Assembly: GCA_031216915.1 (NCBI GenBank)
Contig: CM062292.1
Coordinates: forward strand, 5,505,770-5,569,769
Direction: 5' to 3'
Length of the DNA: 64,000 nucleotides
DNA from: Pictodentalium vernedei
Lineage: Eukaryota; Mollusca; Scaphopoda; Dentaliida; Dentaliidae
Shown in pieces: positions 10,444-21,339 of this stretch. Both the position numbers and the translations under genes were made by a program. Position 1 is the first letter of the stretch; each line of letters opens with the position of its first letter. A model generated the notes under the pieces. The model was given only the letters and a program-made list of their open reading frames with translations, had not been told where the DNA came from and ran no database searches.

Positions 10444-10740
10444 AGTTTGTGTGTATTTTATTTATATCACATGAAACGTCGTTAATTTCGACGTAACAAC
10501 CCATGTGTTATTTCCTGATTATCAACTAGTGTCCAATCGTCCCATAGCAGCAGCATCGTATTCTTGTGCGTAGTTCACATGACGTCCATTACGACAACAG
10601 GTGCAAGTAAAGTGCATTCATGACGTCATGGTGTGAAGCGTCTGAGCCAACGAACTGATTGTCGGTTGTTTTGGGAGAATTTAGTGACAATGAATTAAAT
10701 AAAAAGTGTAAAAAACATTCGAAAATTCATGTGATATACA
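10444..10740. other. Unassigned spacer with CRE-like palindromes
   Basis: Holds one perfect TGACGTCA (about 10621-10628), CATGACGTCCATT (about 10578) and a TCGACGTAAC site. Possible ATF/CREB-type sites, but no gene, TATA or transcript evidence is next to them. Confidence 0.3.
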
Positions 10741-10744
10741 AAAT

Positions 10745-10852
10745 CTTTAACTCGTGATGTTTGATATAAGATTTTAAAGGCTCGTTGTGAATCAAATTCA
10801 TCAAACTCGTTTCAAATAATCTTATATCCAAACATCACTCGTTTGAGGTCCT
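10745..10852. repeat. Imperfect inverted repeat
   Basis: CTCGTGATGTTTGATATAAG on the left pairs with CTTATATCCAAACATCACTCG on the right, around a ~50 bp asymmetric centre. Terminus of an unknown MITE or remnant. Confidence 0.5.
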
Positions 10853-11448
10853 CTATATACCATGAACGTCAGATTATTAAAAGTCGCAATTATTTTTTCT
10901 TGATTTTACTGAGCAGCAGACGAACATACATGCAAATTTATTTTTGTTTACATAAGCATCGGTGGGTGGTACTTCTGCTGTCAATTTTATCACCGAAACG
11001 AAATAGAAATAGAAAAAGGAACAAGGCCGTTTTCATTTAAATAACATACAATTTCGAGTTATGGATGCTTTATTAACATGAGACAATGCATGTTTGTTAA
11101 TTTTTGGTGTCTTATGAGGTGAACTCATTTAAAAATGTAATAAATAACTGCCATTTTCATTTCCCTCTTTGCGAGGCGACGTGCAATAAATTTAGACAAG
11201 TTCGCATTCAGGTCAACGTTGCCAAAGGTCAAGTTGGAGGTAGTTCCACTGCAGGTGTAAATTTTAACTATTTAAAGCCCACTGCTGGCGTGTTCACCAT
11301 GGTTGGTGTGTAAAGTTAAGCGAGGAGGGTATGCAAAAAAAATTCCATACACAAGGCAGGGGTGGGTGGTTGTTCTGGGGTTCCAGAAACCCATTTTTTC
11401 CACTGCCTGCAATTTTTTTCCAAACAACATTTTATCAAAGTACATGTA
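10853..11448. other. Unassigned spacer
   Basis: No recognised repeat or domain. Two 65-69 codon frames are compositionally unremarkable. Confidence 0.4.
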
Positions 11449-11502
11449 ATTACTGTGAGGCCCACTTAATTGGATATCTTAAGTGCATAACCCTGTTAAC
11501 TG

Positions 11503-12636
11503 CAGTGCTTTCCTGATGGAAAATGTTGCGAGAGCAATAATATGAGCTTGTGAAATCACTTGCGAGCTCAACTTGAGCCTGCCAACCATGTTGTCCAACA
11601 TCAAAACAATTTGTATTTATTTAGTGGTGTTTAATGTCACCTATTTATGCACAATAGCTAAGCTTGACACAACAGGACATAAAGTCAAGTTTAGTCAATC
11701 GTTTATCCCCATGTTGCCCATTTTAGAGGACTTCCACCCCAAGCATCAGTGACTGGGTAGTAAAGCAGAACTTGTTTACCATAGTAAAGAAAGCACTACC
11801 TCATTTTCCAGGGTTCCCACAGGGAGATCAAAACAATACCAGCTAAATACAGAATACTGAGATTATCCTGATTCATGCAAATCCCTTTGGTAGCGCATCA
11901 ATGTCAGCCACAGCGCACATCATGACATCAGTAAAAAAAATCTTCCAAGGCAATGTATATCCCCGTGAATCATCGTGAATAGATAGGGTTAACAGTCAGT
12001 CAGAACCCAGCAGGAGTATCAGACCTGGTGGATGGTTTGGGTGAAATAAAGTTTAATTCGGGACGATTCGGTCTGGGGACAATTTGTTTCATGACATCAG
12101 TCAGCAGAAGTATCAGACGTCTCTGACGGTACCTGGGGACGGTTTGGATAAAATACAGGTTATCCAACAGGATTTCAGGTGTGAACGGAACCTAACAATC
12201 GATATCGTGATTTATAAGAAGCACTGACCTCGCTGCTAATGAAATTAGTTCCCTTGATGTGCAACATCATCACTGAATGATTATTGTCAAATAGAATACC
12301 GACCTCGGAGAGAACACGGTCAAGGTCAAAAACAACACAAATGAAAACCATCGCCCCGAAACAATCACACTGTAAAACCCACTGCCTTCAGAAAAAAGCA
12401 CACGTAGGGTAAATTATTAGCGCTAAACACGATGCACTCATTGTTTTCAAAAATCAAAGGTCTGTCGAATGAGAAGCTTGGAGTAAAACACAATTCATTC
12501 GGAACGAAGATCGAGCGAATACAGTTGTATAGTTCGAGCCAAAAATTGACGGGCGCAGTTTTTAGCGTTTGTTCATTGGAAAATGCGAGCGCTTACGGGC
12601 GCAAGCGCATATGCGCCCACTATATGGGAAGGACTG
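11503..12636. mobile_element. Mar-6 element copy 1 (CAGTCCTTCCC-type termini), nested in Pogo-1
   Basis: Left CAGTGCTTTCCTGATGG then GCGAGAGCAATAATATGAGC; right GCGCCCACTATATGGGAAGG ending ACTG. The sequence TAACTG occurs immediately on both sides, so the target duplication may be 2 or 6 bp. A second copy at 13103-14078 has the cleaner CAGTCCTTCCC end. Subterminal GGGCGC/GCGCCC palindromes lie at the right end. No transposase recognised. Confidence 0.6.
11611..11826 (-). mobile_element. SINE-B copy 4, nested in Mar-6
   Basis: Exact 11 bp target duplication ATCAAAACAAT at 11600-11610 and 11827-11837. Body matches SINE-B copy 1 (GGACATAAAGTCAAG, TTAGAGGACTTCCACCCCAA, GAACTTGTTTACCATAGTAA). It is the third level of nesting: SINE-B in Mar-6 in Pogo-1. 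Confidence 0.85.
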
Positions 12637-12872
12637 TAACTGAATATAATTTCCCAACAAAGCCATTTACCATACATCCAGTACAAATTTGGCCTGTTAG
12701 TTGAATATAGGTTATAGACTAAACTCCTGTTAATTGAATAAAAAAAAACATGTAACCTCTCGAGAAATTACCATGACTCTCCCCAGTTTTCCTTTGTTTA
12801 TTGACCTATTTGTCCTCAGTACATCCAATACAGATATTTAATCTAGTATATATGTTTGACAGAGCTCATATT

Positions 12873-13102
12873 AAGATATTGAGAGGGTTAAAATAATTCC
12901 TTCAAATATTCCATATTAACCCTTTAAAACGAGCTCATTCCAATGAGAGGTCATAAGCAATGCGTTTCAAGAAAGAATGAAAAAATAATGAAAACTGAAT
13001 GGAAATTCATGTGATTAATGCTGGCTGGACTTTCGCCATTATGTTGGCTTAAGAATACTTTGGAAAGGTACACCTGAAAAGGTATCCCATTCCATATAGA
13101 AC
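12873..13102. other. Spacer with small Pb-2 fragment
   Basis: 12915-12960 contains TTAACCCTTT joined directly to AACGAGCTCATTCCAATGAG, i.e. a Pb-2 end fused to its centre with everything between deleted. The remainder is unassigned. Confidence 0.5.
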
Positions 13103-14078
13103 CAGTCCTTCCCAGGATGAAAATCCCACGGGAGCAATAAAATGCCCTCGTAAGAATGGAGACGGGGGCATTATGCACTCGTGAATCTAGCCGCTAACTT
13201 GTAAGTCCTGTAAAATCGTTTTTTGATGGGAAAATGAGGCATCTGCGTGCGCGTGCCGAAGACACTCGCCCTTTTAGAGAGGTCCGGTGTTCTCCCCCGG
13301 AAAATTTTTTAAATCTGCCATCAAATGGAGCCTCCTGGTGAGTTTTAGGGGTTCAATCTACTTTCAATTTTGGGTGGGAAAAAAGACATTTTTTAACAGC
13401 ATGTTACAATTTTCCAGTGAAAATTTTAACATGCAGGTAGAAAAAATCTTTTTTTAGGTTCATACCTGATTGAAGTACATCCGTACCTGATTGAAATACG
13501 TCTGTGTACCGATATACGTTTTGTGTGTTTAGAAGCTACATGTATTAGTATTACTCTATTTTCTTATTTCCAGATGTAAAACCATTTCTTAACTTTCTAC
13601 AGTAAGTCTTCAATTATCTATCTACAAGTGCAAATAATTTGGGTGGGACAAAACATCCCAAATGAATCGTCTTGGTGCGATTTTCAATTGGGGGCGATGT
13701 GTTCGTGACGAACTGTGTTTGAGACGAAACGATCCAGACGCTGTAATGCGTCGCGCGATTTTTTCCATCAAAGATTTTTTCTGGATGGTTCGCACTTCCG
13801 CCAAATCGTTTCGTACTCCAATGAGTTTATAGCTGCCCAATCAAAATGCGTTTTACACTAAGTGACAGCAATACACGGTGTGTTTATTATCATGATTCTG
13901 GTCTTTCGCTAAATGTCTGATAATTTTACCGTAAATAGTAATCGTGTCGCTTGAAACCTTTCTCCTTCTTTCTTGATAATAATATATGTCCGGTCAAAAC
14001 ACGAGCGCAGTTTTTTGCACCCTGGAAATGGGAATGACGGGCGCGAGTGCAATAGCGCCCGTCTCATGGGAAGGACTG
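13103..14078. mobile_element. Mar-6 element copy 2 (976 bp)
   Basis: Begins CAGTCCTTCCCAGGATG and ends CATGGGAAGGACTG. Internal CACGGGAGCAATAAAATGCCC on the left and GGGCGCGAGTGCAATAGCGCCC on the right match the subterminal regions of copy 1. CAGT ends suggest Tc1/mariner-type, but the flanks do not give an unambiguous TA. No open frame longer than about 105 codons and none with a DDE-like context. Confidence 0.55.
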
Positions 14079-14602
14079 TTAATAGAACTAAATGTTACAG
14101 AAAGGAATGTGTAAAAACATTCTGTAGATATGAGTTATATGAAAAATGTTTGTACTCACATTATTTTATTAATAGGGCTAAAAACAGACTATTCAAATAT
14201 TCTTTTTCATTACTTTATAATTGTGATAGGTGTTTTGAGAAAGCCACACACCACTCCATCCAAAACCTGTTGATCCGGAGTTATGATTGAGAATAAATAC
14301 ATTTTAAAAATGCCTTGAAATGTGAACAGTTCTTATTCAACATAGTTGTAGAATTAATTTTGTACCATGATATTAAATAAACATAGAAAACTATTCTATG
14401 TAACCATTACAGCTTTCTCTCTGACCTCTTTTTTATGAGAGATTCTCTAAAGTTTTAAATAAATAATAGTTAATGCTTCAGTGAACTCATTTGCCAGATC
14501 AATCTATCAGTTTTACAAAAACATTAAGATAGGATTGATTGTTTTTATGTTGACAAACAGTGCATAGAAGACAGAAATATTACAACTACACCATCAAGGA
14601 AT
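14079..14602. other. Unassigned AT-rich spacer
   Basis: No repeat boundaries or coding signal recognised. Confidence 0.4.
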
Positions 14603-14617
14603 GCCTTCTATGAATGT

Positions 14618-14928
14618 TATTTATTTATTGGGTTTAATGACACTTTTGACAGCCACTGTCACCTTGTGTCGGATAGTTTTTTGGGTGCAGGAGCTGGAGT
14701 ACCCTGAGAGAACCACCAAGAATGGCAAGCAATTGTCAGGCCCCCAACAGATGGACTCTACACAAGTAGAGTTAGCACTGGTTGAAGACAAGTACACCAT
14801 CGATGTGCAGTATGAATTAGTTCACAATGTCACTGTGCCCCCATGTGGGCAATGGGGGTGAAGTATCTTGACCAAGACACAACACAGTTGCCACAGCTGG
14901 GATAATTCAAACCAAGGACCTCTTGAGA
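14618..14928 (-). mobile_element. SINE-A copy 2 (5'-truncated)
   Basis: Plus-strand order TTTATTGGGTTTAATGACAC, GAGTACCCTGAGAGAACCAC, ATCGATGTGCAGTATGAATT, then a decayed B-box complement (ATTCAAACC). Imperfect 15 bp target duplication GCCTTCTATGAATGT / GCCTTCTACGAATGT (14603-14617, 14929-14943). It lacks the A-box part of the head. Confidence 0.85.
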
Positions 14929-15064
14929 GCCTTCTACGAATGTAATTGGAATACTTTGGAGGCTTATTTTCGGGGATAAAATAGTTTTAAAGAAATCAGG
15001 AATAGGTTTTCATTAACAAGATATTCATTTAGGAATTGGGATCAATTTTTCCCAGAAACCAAAA

Positions 15065-15670
15065 AAGGCATATATGTGCACAGCACTCAAAAGGGTTTGA
15101 TCAAGGGAATACATTAGGAGCCCAAAAATGTGATTTCCAGCAATCCTGAAAATCCCTGGGTGACCTCAGTGATCTTGATCCATATTGTGAACCTCCATCG
15201 AATGTCGACTCATTTGGTGTTGGTTCCAGGTCTATACATCATACCATGTTTGAGATATGAATGTGACTCACTTTCAAAATGTTTGGCCACGCCCACTTTT
15301 TTACGTAAAACTTCATTTATGGACATTGAGAATGCATTAGAGGGTTCAAAAATGTTGACCACGTACCACTTTATTGTGTGAAAAGGCATGTATGAACTTC
15401 GGGAATGAATTGGGGGGGGGGGGGGGTCAAAAAATGTGATTTTCAGCAATTCTGAAAAATGCACTAGGTGACCTCAGTGGCCATGACCAACATTTTGATC
15501 CACCCATTGAGTGTCAACTCATTTGTTGTTAGTCCCAGGTCCATTCATCATACCATGCCTGAGATATAAGTGTGACCCACTTTCAAAATTTTTGGCCACG
15601 ACCACTTTTTTACGTAAAAATGCATTTATGGACTTCAGGGAAAAATGGGATTTCCAGCAATTCTGAAAAA
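15065..15670 (+). repeat. Tandem repeat, ~300 bp unit, two and a half copies
   Basis: TTTCCAGCAATCCTGAAAA at 15133, TTTTCAGCAATTCTGAAAAA near 15440 and TTTCCAGCAATTCTGAAAAA at 15650 start successive copies. They share GACCTCAGTG, CATCATACCATG, GAGATAT and CACTTTTTTACGTAAAA. A 15 nt G run sits in the middle copy. Confidence 0.75.
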
Positions 15671-15753
15671 TGCAATCAAAAACTCCTGGGTCATTTCAGA
15701 ATGGTACAGTGAGAAATATTTCTTTATTCTCTTAAATAATAGAGTGACAGGTA

Positions 15754-16010
15754 CAGTACGTGGAGAGTGTATTATCACTAAATCACCCACAGAGTGGAGA
15801 TTCCACCCAAGCAATAATTGCAAATTTGTTGCAAAGCATAACAAGTACAAGCAAAGTTCCAGCCAATGGACCTCCGGGTTATACCCGGAGGTCCAATGGT
15901 TGAAACATTGCTTGTGATTTTTGTCCACATGTTCAGAATTTGAAAGTGATACTTTGGGTGATAACTCCACTCCATGGGTGATTTCATTGCAATCCACTCT
16001 CCACGTACTG
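15754..16010. mobile_element. mariner-type MITE Mar-2 copy 1 (257 bp)
   Basis: CAGTACGTGGAGAGTG and CACTCTCCACGTACTG are perfect inverted termini flanked by TA (15752-15753, 16011-16012), as expected for Tc1/mariner. The centre is AATGGACCTCCGGGTTATACCCGGAGG and flanks. The arms between termini and centre are only partly complementary. Non-coding. Confidence 0.9.
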
Positions 16011-16149
16011 TAAGAGACAAATTTTGTTCACTGATAATGTTTTCCCTCATTTTACTGAAAATATTCAAAGAAACCTCCACAGAAAAATTTAATTAGTTCT
16101 CTTGAAATCACATCCCATTAACAGAATAAGACATTCTATTTTTGCAGTC

Positions 16150-16494
16150 ATAAATCCCTCCCCCCCCCCACCAACTTAGCCTTTATTCTATTATATCTTG
16201 TTTGACAGAGCTCTATGAGCTCTGTCAGCAAGGTATAATAGATTAAATGCCTGTATTGGATGCATTGAGACCAAGTAGGTCTTTAATCATACGAAAACTG
16301 GGGCAAGTCAGGGTAATTTCTCAACTGGTTACAAGATTTTTTATTCAATTAACAGGAGTTTACTCTATAACCTATATTCAATTAACAGGTTGAATTTGTA
16401 CTGAAGGTATGGGAAATGGTTTTGTGTTTGGAATTTATATTCAATTAACAGGAATATACAATTAAAAGATATCCAATTAAGTGGGCTCCACTGT
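16150..16494. mobile_element. Pogo-1 MITE copy 2 (left part missing)
   Basis: The right end reads GGGCTCCACTG followed by TA, the complement of a CAGTGGAGCCC terminus typical of pogo/Tigger elements. Upstream are repeated TCAATTAACAGG motifs (16345-16450) and the palindrome TGACAGAGCTCTATGAGCTCTGTCA at 16205-16229. The left terminus is not identifiable; 16160-16180 carries a C run. Confidence 0.7.
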
Positions 16495-16889
16495 ACAAAG
16501 AAAAACATTTTCATAAAACTGATTATACTTTTTATAGTGTTTCAGAAATCATTATTTATGTACACGTTTCAAAACTTTGCAATTCACTGAAAGAAATGAA
16601 TGTGACAATGCTGACTTGTTTATGAACATTAAAAGTTATACGTTTTCAGTTTAATATCTTTCAATTATTTGGATCAATTAGTAGTACTCAAACGATTAGT
16701 CGACTTGTCGATGTCGACTCTGGGCAAACCAGTAGTCGACTCTCAATTGTGCAGTCGACTAGTTGGAGGAGTTCAAGCTTTTAGGTAAATGGTATCCCTT
16801 CTGTGCCACTGATAGGCAGTTTGAACAGCAATATTGGGCAATCAATGTATACATCTATTGCCATCTAATAGTAGTGACAGTAGTTTGTT
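16495..16889. other. Spacer with GTCGACT-rich hAT-like trace
   Basis: 16690-16765 is rich in AGTCGACT/TCGACT words (at least five), a pattern seen in degenerate hAT MITE ends, but no paired terminus or target duplication was found. The rest is unassigned. Confidence 0.35.
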
Positions 16890-16893
16890 TTAA

Positions 16894-17015
16894 CTGGTAC
16901 TAGTAGAGTGCTGAATTACTTTGGGCTATCAGGATATGTTATTAATTTGCCTTGTTGCAATTTATGGGAGAGTGCCTACAGGCACTCTCCCATAAATCGC
17001 AACAAGGCAAATTAA
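16894..17015. mobile_element. Pb-1 MITE copy 2 (right end missing)
   Basis: After TTAA (16890-16893): CTGGTACTAGTAGAGTGCTG, a Pb-1 end with a small insertion. The palindrome GGGAGAGTGCCTACAGGCAC follows, with ~28 bp arms matching those at 1386-1447. No right terminus found. Confidence 0.7.
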
Positions 17016-17244
17016 ATAAGACTATATAATTTCACTCCCAGCTTAATTAGAAGCACATTAACAGAATAATGTTTCCAGTAAGTTGCTGTATATGAATGCC
17101 CAAGTGAAGCCAAATTTGGACCTTCAGCACTTTATCTCTAAAAAATCAATTTTTGTCTACCTCGAAATTAGAAAACATGCTTTTTCTGCAGTTTGTTGGC
17201 ATTTTCGACTGCAAGGGAGGATCTATCAGCGCTATAGCCATTTA

Positions 17245-18220
17245 CAGTACGTGCCAAGTGTATTACGTCCCAATCACCCGCCCCCGTGCTGAGTGAAAAT
17301 CACATTTTTCAGCCGGTGTCACACGGTGTTGATTTTTTAACACCGTGGCGTGGCATGAAAAGGATTATGAAGATCAAGTCTTTGTTCCGTGAAAGCAGTA
17401 GTTAATTAAATTTGAGAAAACAAAGGATTTATACATGGGTATTGTTGTGACCCGGTGTTCAACCGTGACGCTTTGAGTATGTAATAAGAGTATGTGCTTC
17501 TGTCAACTCGCAATTCACTAAATAATTCATACGTGGTTATATTCTCTCGATATTTTGTCACATGAAAAAAATATAAATAAATTGAAAATGCTTGAAATAA
17601 AACAAATCGCTAACCCAGAGTCGATGTTTTCTTTGACTGGTACGAAAACTGTGTACGCATTCTGTTGTCTAACCCAGACTAGCCTACCTAAATATTATTT
17701 ATGCATTTGGTAAGTTACCCACCGAAAATCTTTTTATTAAATCAACCTGGACTCTGGGTTTGACTCGTTTCTCAACTGCAGTTTTGAAATGTGATTCTGG
17801 CAGTGTGAGGGGAAAAAAGTACACCGTGGAGATTTTTTTTTCTGTTTAAATCCCAACAATCTGTAGCCCTTAAAAGGCAGAAACAGAAACAAAAGACAGG
17901 CGAGTTGAGATGAGTTGGTACCACGGTGCCGTTCCCTCGGCGAACTGTGAGTCTCCCTATTTGCCCCACTGTCTTTCTTTTCGCCATTTTATGGTAGACC
18001 CTTCATGTAAATGAGCACTTCCATGTCTTATTGTTTTATTGGTAATCGAGACTTCCAGTGTAAAAAAAAAATCACTAATCTTTTTCACCCTTGAACGCGG
18101 TATGGACACGGTAATTTCTTCATTCATAATTACACCGTGTGACACGGTGTCTGCCGGTGATTTTTTAAAAAACGACCACCGCGTTGGGTGTTTGAGACGT
18201 AATACACTTGGCACGTACTG
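17245..18220. mobile_element. mariner-type element Mar-5 (976 bp), non-autonomous
   Basis: CAGTACGTGCCAAGTGTATT and its complement AATACACTTGGCACGTACTG are inverted termini flanked by TA (17243-17244, 18221-18222). Subterminal inverted blocks: GTCACACGGTGTTGATTTTT against the ACACCGTGTGACACGGTG side, and AACCCAGAGTCGA against GACTCTGGGTTTGA. The terminus resembles Mar-2 over ~35 positions. The longest internal frames (71-85 codons, minus strand) show no transposase motif. Confidence 0.8.
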
Positions 18221-18222
18221 TA

Positions 18223-19594
18223 GTTGCCAACTTTAACCATTTCCCTTTCAAATATTGTCTAATAGAATGACTGCGTCAACCATCCCCTCTCTTTTCGTTA
18301 CTTTTCTGCGACCAAACACGACAATTTGAGTCCGAAATTTTATAGGCGACGTTTAGGATTTGAACTTTGTTTCCCACTCTCGTCTGGGGGTTATAAGGTA
18401 TCAGGTTGTCGCCAGTAACAGTAGGCATAGTATACAACATAATTGTGCCTATATTACGTGGAAACAAAGGATCCAGAGTGTCGTTACGATACAGCATTGT
18501 ACTCGACATTTTAACCACCAGCTTTTCTGACTGATCATAGTATGATCGGCGGGGGGAATGGGTCCGGTCGACGGACCCGCTGCCGGTATAGCGGAAACCC
18601 TGATGGAGTACGTGTTTACATGTGTACAGGTTGATCTGTATGTCACTACAATCGCATTAGATACTGAAACTGGGCCGTAATTAGAATACATCTCCAACTT
18701 ACATGGTATTAGTTTCAGCAGATGCCCTTTGTTTAGAATTTTACACCTGTGCAATAGTGCGAAACTGTAGAATAGAACATCAGGGTTTCATGGACTCACA
18801 GGGCTTGTCAGTCGTCATCACGATACATACCCTTCCACATGCCAAAATTGTAAGGCCCATTATTCTTAGAAAAATTCGCTAACTGGGCATCGGTAAATTG
18901 CCACAGACCAAATGAGCTTGATTAGAACGTAAAATGTAGTGTCTGTGGGTTGCTCATTGCGGTGAGACACAAACAAAATGATCACATGCGAGGTAAACTC
19001 CAGTATCAGGAAAATACTGGTATACTGATTGTAATCTGTTTTAGGTAGCGCTCGATTTTGGCCAAAAATACATGTAAGAAATTGAAATCACATTCGTGCA
19101 ATACTAAAGAGAACATTACAGCCCCACATCTCGCTTGGATTAACAGAAACATAGCCATCTGTTTAATGAGCGTTATTTGGCAGGAAGTCGGGTAGCAGTG
19201 ATCAGTCTTGCTCATTCCAAGTTTATTTTTATGAAGTTTATTTTATACAATGTTCTTTTACATCTACACACACTATATTTTAGGTAACACAGTCAACAGA
19301 AAGAAAGGTCACTATCTTAATGGTGTGTTTACAATGTGATCCAACACTTTTTAAACCAGCTCGGCGCTCATCCTGTTCAAGTGGAAGGAAATTACATTTC
19401 TGGTGTGTCCAGTGGTGATATTGACCACTACCACCTGGTTCTAGTCTTTTTAACATTTTAGCAATTCACGCATATATTATCAATATGTATGCCCAGTGGT
19501 CAGCCCAGTGCTTGGTTTAGCTGAATCTGTTTTTTTAAAGTCACAACACATTTGTTCAGTTGAGTATTTATGTCTGAGAAACGCACCTGAGGCA
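18223..19594. other. Unassigned, low-repeat interval
   Basis: About 1.4 kb without recognised repeats, terminal inverted repeats or protein similarity. A short palindrome TCCGGTCGACGGA lies at about 18571-18583. One of the few stretches that could be single-copy. Confidence 0.4.
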
Positions 19595-19697
19595 AGTTCA
19601 GTGCCCATGTGGAGGCACGGTGGTGCTCTGTATTAAGGCGTACTGTATGTCAGTGGTGCACTTGTCTTCAACCAATGCTAACCCTGCTTGTGTTGAT
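19595..19697 (+). mobile_element. SINE-A fragment
   Basis: Internal SINE-A body only: CATGTGGAGGCACGGTGGTG, ATTAAGGCGTACTGTATGTC and CTTCAACCAATGCTAACCCT. Both head and tail are missing. It abuts the truncated Mar-1 copy. Confidence 0.75.
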
Positions 19698-19946
19698 TGT
19701 GCACAATTGACACATCGAATGGCATTTAAAGCACGGCAGGTTCTCCTGGTTACTCACAGAAAACACAGGCAATGTTTCTGCCAATGGACCTCCGGGTTAC
19801 CCGGCGGTCCATTGGCTGAAACATTGCTTGTGCACAGGCCATATGTACTGAATTTGATAGCCTTACTATGGTCATAACACGTAAATTAACGTGCAAATCA
19901 ACATGTTATATGTGTACATTTCATGACAGGACTTCTAGTTTTAACT
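19698..19946. mobile_element. Mar-1 MITE, left end truncated
   Basis: Central palindrome AATGGACCTCCGGGTTACCC (19784 onward) and right terminus CATGACAGGACTTCTAGTTTTAACTG are present. The left terminus is lost at the SINE junction. Confidence 0.8.
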
Positions 19947-19949
19947 GTA

Positions 19950-20710
19950 TGTATGTCCAAGATTGATGTATTAAATGGTGGGGCTGGGGCTGGAATTTGA
20001 AGTAAAGAACAGTTCACCTTGCAAGCTACATCTACTATGATCTAGATTTGAGGTTGTCTCACTAATACTAGATGGAGTGTTATGATTTATGAATTTTCTG
20101 TGATGAAGATTGTTAAGTAACTTCTTGAGCATGGGCTTCATATGAGTGAACAATACCATAATTCCATTCAAAATCATCATTTCCAGAAAATGTGATTAAT
20201 TTCCATTACAAAATGAACTTGCTAGAAACTAGCAGAAGCAAAACCTTTTGACTTTGATTCGTTGCTTTGAGATGTAATCAAGATTTAAGTCTATTTCTAG
20301 GCTTCAGGAAATTGCCTGACCTTCAAACAGTTATTTGAGTAATTGTCACAAACATATATATTTTCTACAGTATACTTTATTACTCAAGCTATCACGAATT
20401 CAACATGTGTCATAAGAGTATTATTTAAAGCGTTACACTGATTATTTGCAGGAAATATTTGCTGCCAGATGTTACAATGTTTTGTTTCCTTTTTAAAAAT
20501 AAACCTTGATAATATTATTGTTACATGAACCGGTGCTTTGAGAATGAGCTCACTAATTATCCTATGCGGGAATAAAATAATTCTGTTTTAATCAAGGAAA
20601 TAAACATAAGAATTGAATCATGACCATTTGAAATCCACGAAGTGATGAAATTGTTAAATGAATGTTTATCTACAATAAGATACATTTATAATGTTCAGGG
20701 TTTTAAAAAG
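19950..20710. other. Unassigned AT-rich spacer
   Basis: No repeat boundaries recognised on either strand. Confidence 0.4.
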
Positions 20711-20719
20711 TGAGATGTC

Positions 20720-21180
20720 ATGCAAAACAAGCCAAGACCAATACCGGGTCTGGATCTGCGTCGCTGCATGCAAATGAATCGGCAAACAGGAAGTGGCTGC
20801 ACAGCAGATCTGAAAATTGTATACACGATACAACTGATCATTGTCAGGCTCCAGATGAAATATAAAATCAATACCTTGCATAGAAGCCGAGAAAAGTTTG
20901 ACGAAAAATTTCAACGTTCAGTGGGTACAGTAAAATTTCAAAGTATTCAAAGTATCAGCAAACAGGAAGTGGCTGCATGGCAGATCTGAAAATTGCTTAC
21001 ACGATACAACTCATCATTATGAAGCAGCAGACCAAATATACAATCATTCCCTTTCATAGAAGCCAAGAAAACCTTGACGGAAAAAGTGTTTCGGACGGAT
21101 GGACTGACGGACGGAGTCGAGCGGTTACTAGACCTGCTCTGCCGCTGGCGACACAGGTAAAAACCATTGAATCACTGTGA
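20720..21180 (+). mobile_element. Helitron/HINE-like fragment with 177 bp repeats
   Basis: Two copies of a unit starting CGGCAAACAGGAAGTGGCTG at 20779 and 20956 share AGATCTGAAAATTG, ACACGATACAACT and CATAGAAGCC. They are followed by GGACGGATGGACTGACGGAC at 21097-21116. Same architecture as the elements at 4.6 and 9.5 kb. Confidence 0.7.
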
Positions 21181-21339
21181 GCACATCCGCGAAAATAATG
21201 CAATGGTTAGGAACATGAAAAGCTGAGAAGAACAGGAAGTTATGTCTAGAAAGTTTACCTTGTGAAGGACCTTTAATCACTCACTTAATTCATCACCATC
21301 TTTGTCATGAAAAAAAGTCACAAAAAAATATCTACTCCA

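Larger units (their letters stand above)
11449..12872. mobile_element. pogo/Tigger-like MITE (Pogo-1 copy 1), split by a later insertion
   Basis: Left end ACTGTGAGGCCCACTTAATT at 11456 onward. After a 1.1 kb insertion the element resumes at 12637 with ACTGAATATAATTTCCC, TAGTTGAATATAGG and CTCCTGTTAATTGAAT. It stops inside the central palindrome at TGACAGAGCTCAT (12872). Order and sequence match the complement of 16150-16494. The CAGTGGAGCC-type end with TA target seen in that copy suggests the pogo branch of Tc1/mariner. Confidence 0.65.

Noticed and set aside
10620-10630. CRE promoter element
   Set aside because: A single perfect 8-mer in a region with no adjacent gene; kept only as a note in the spacer entry.
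16690-16765. Complete hAT MITE
   Set aside because: Many TCGACT words but no paired ends or 8 bp duplication.
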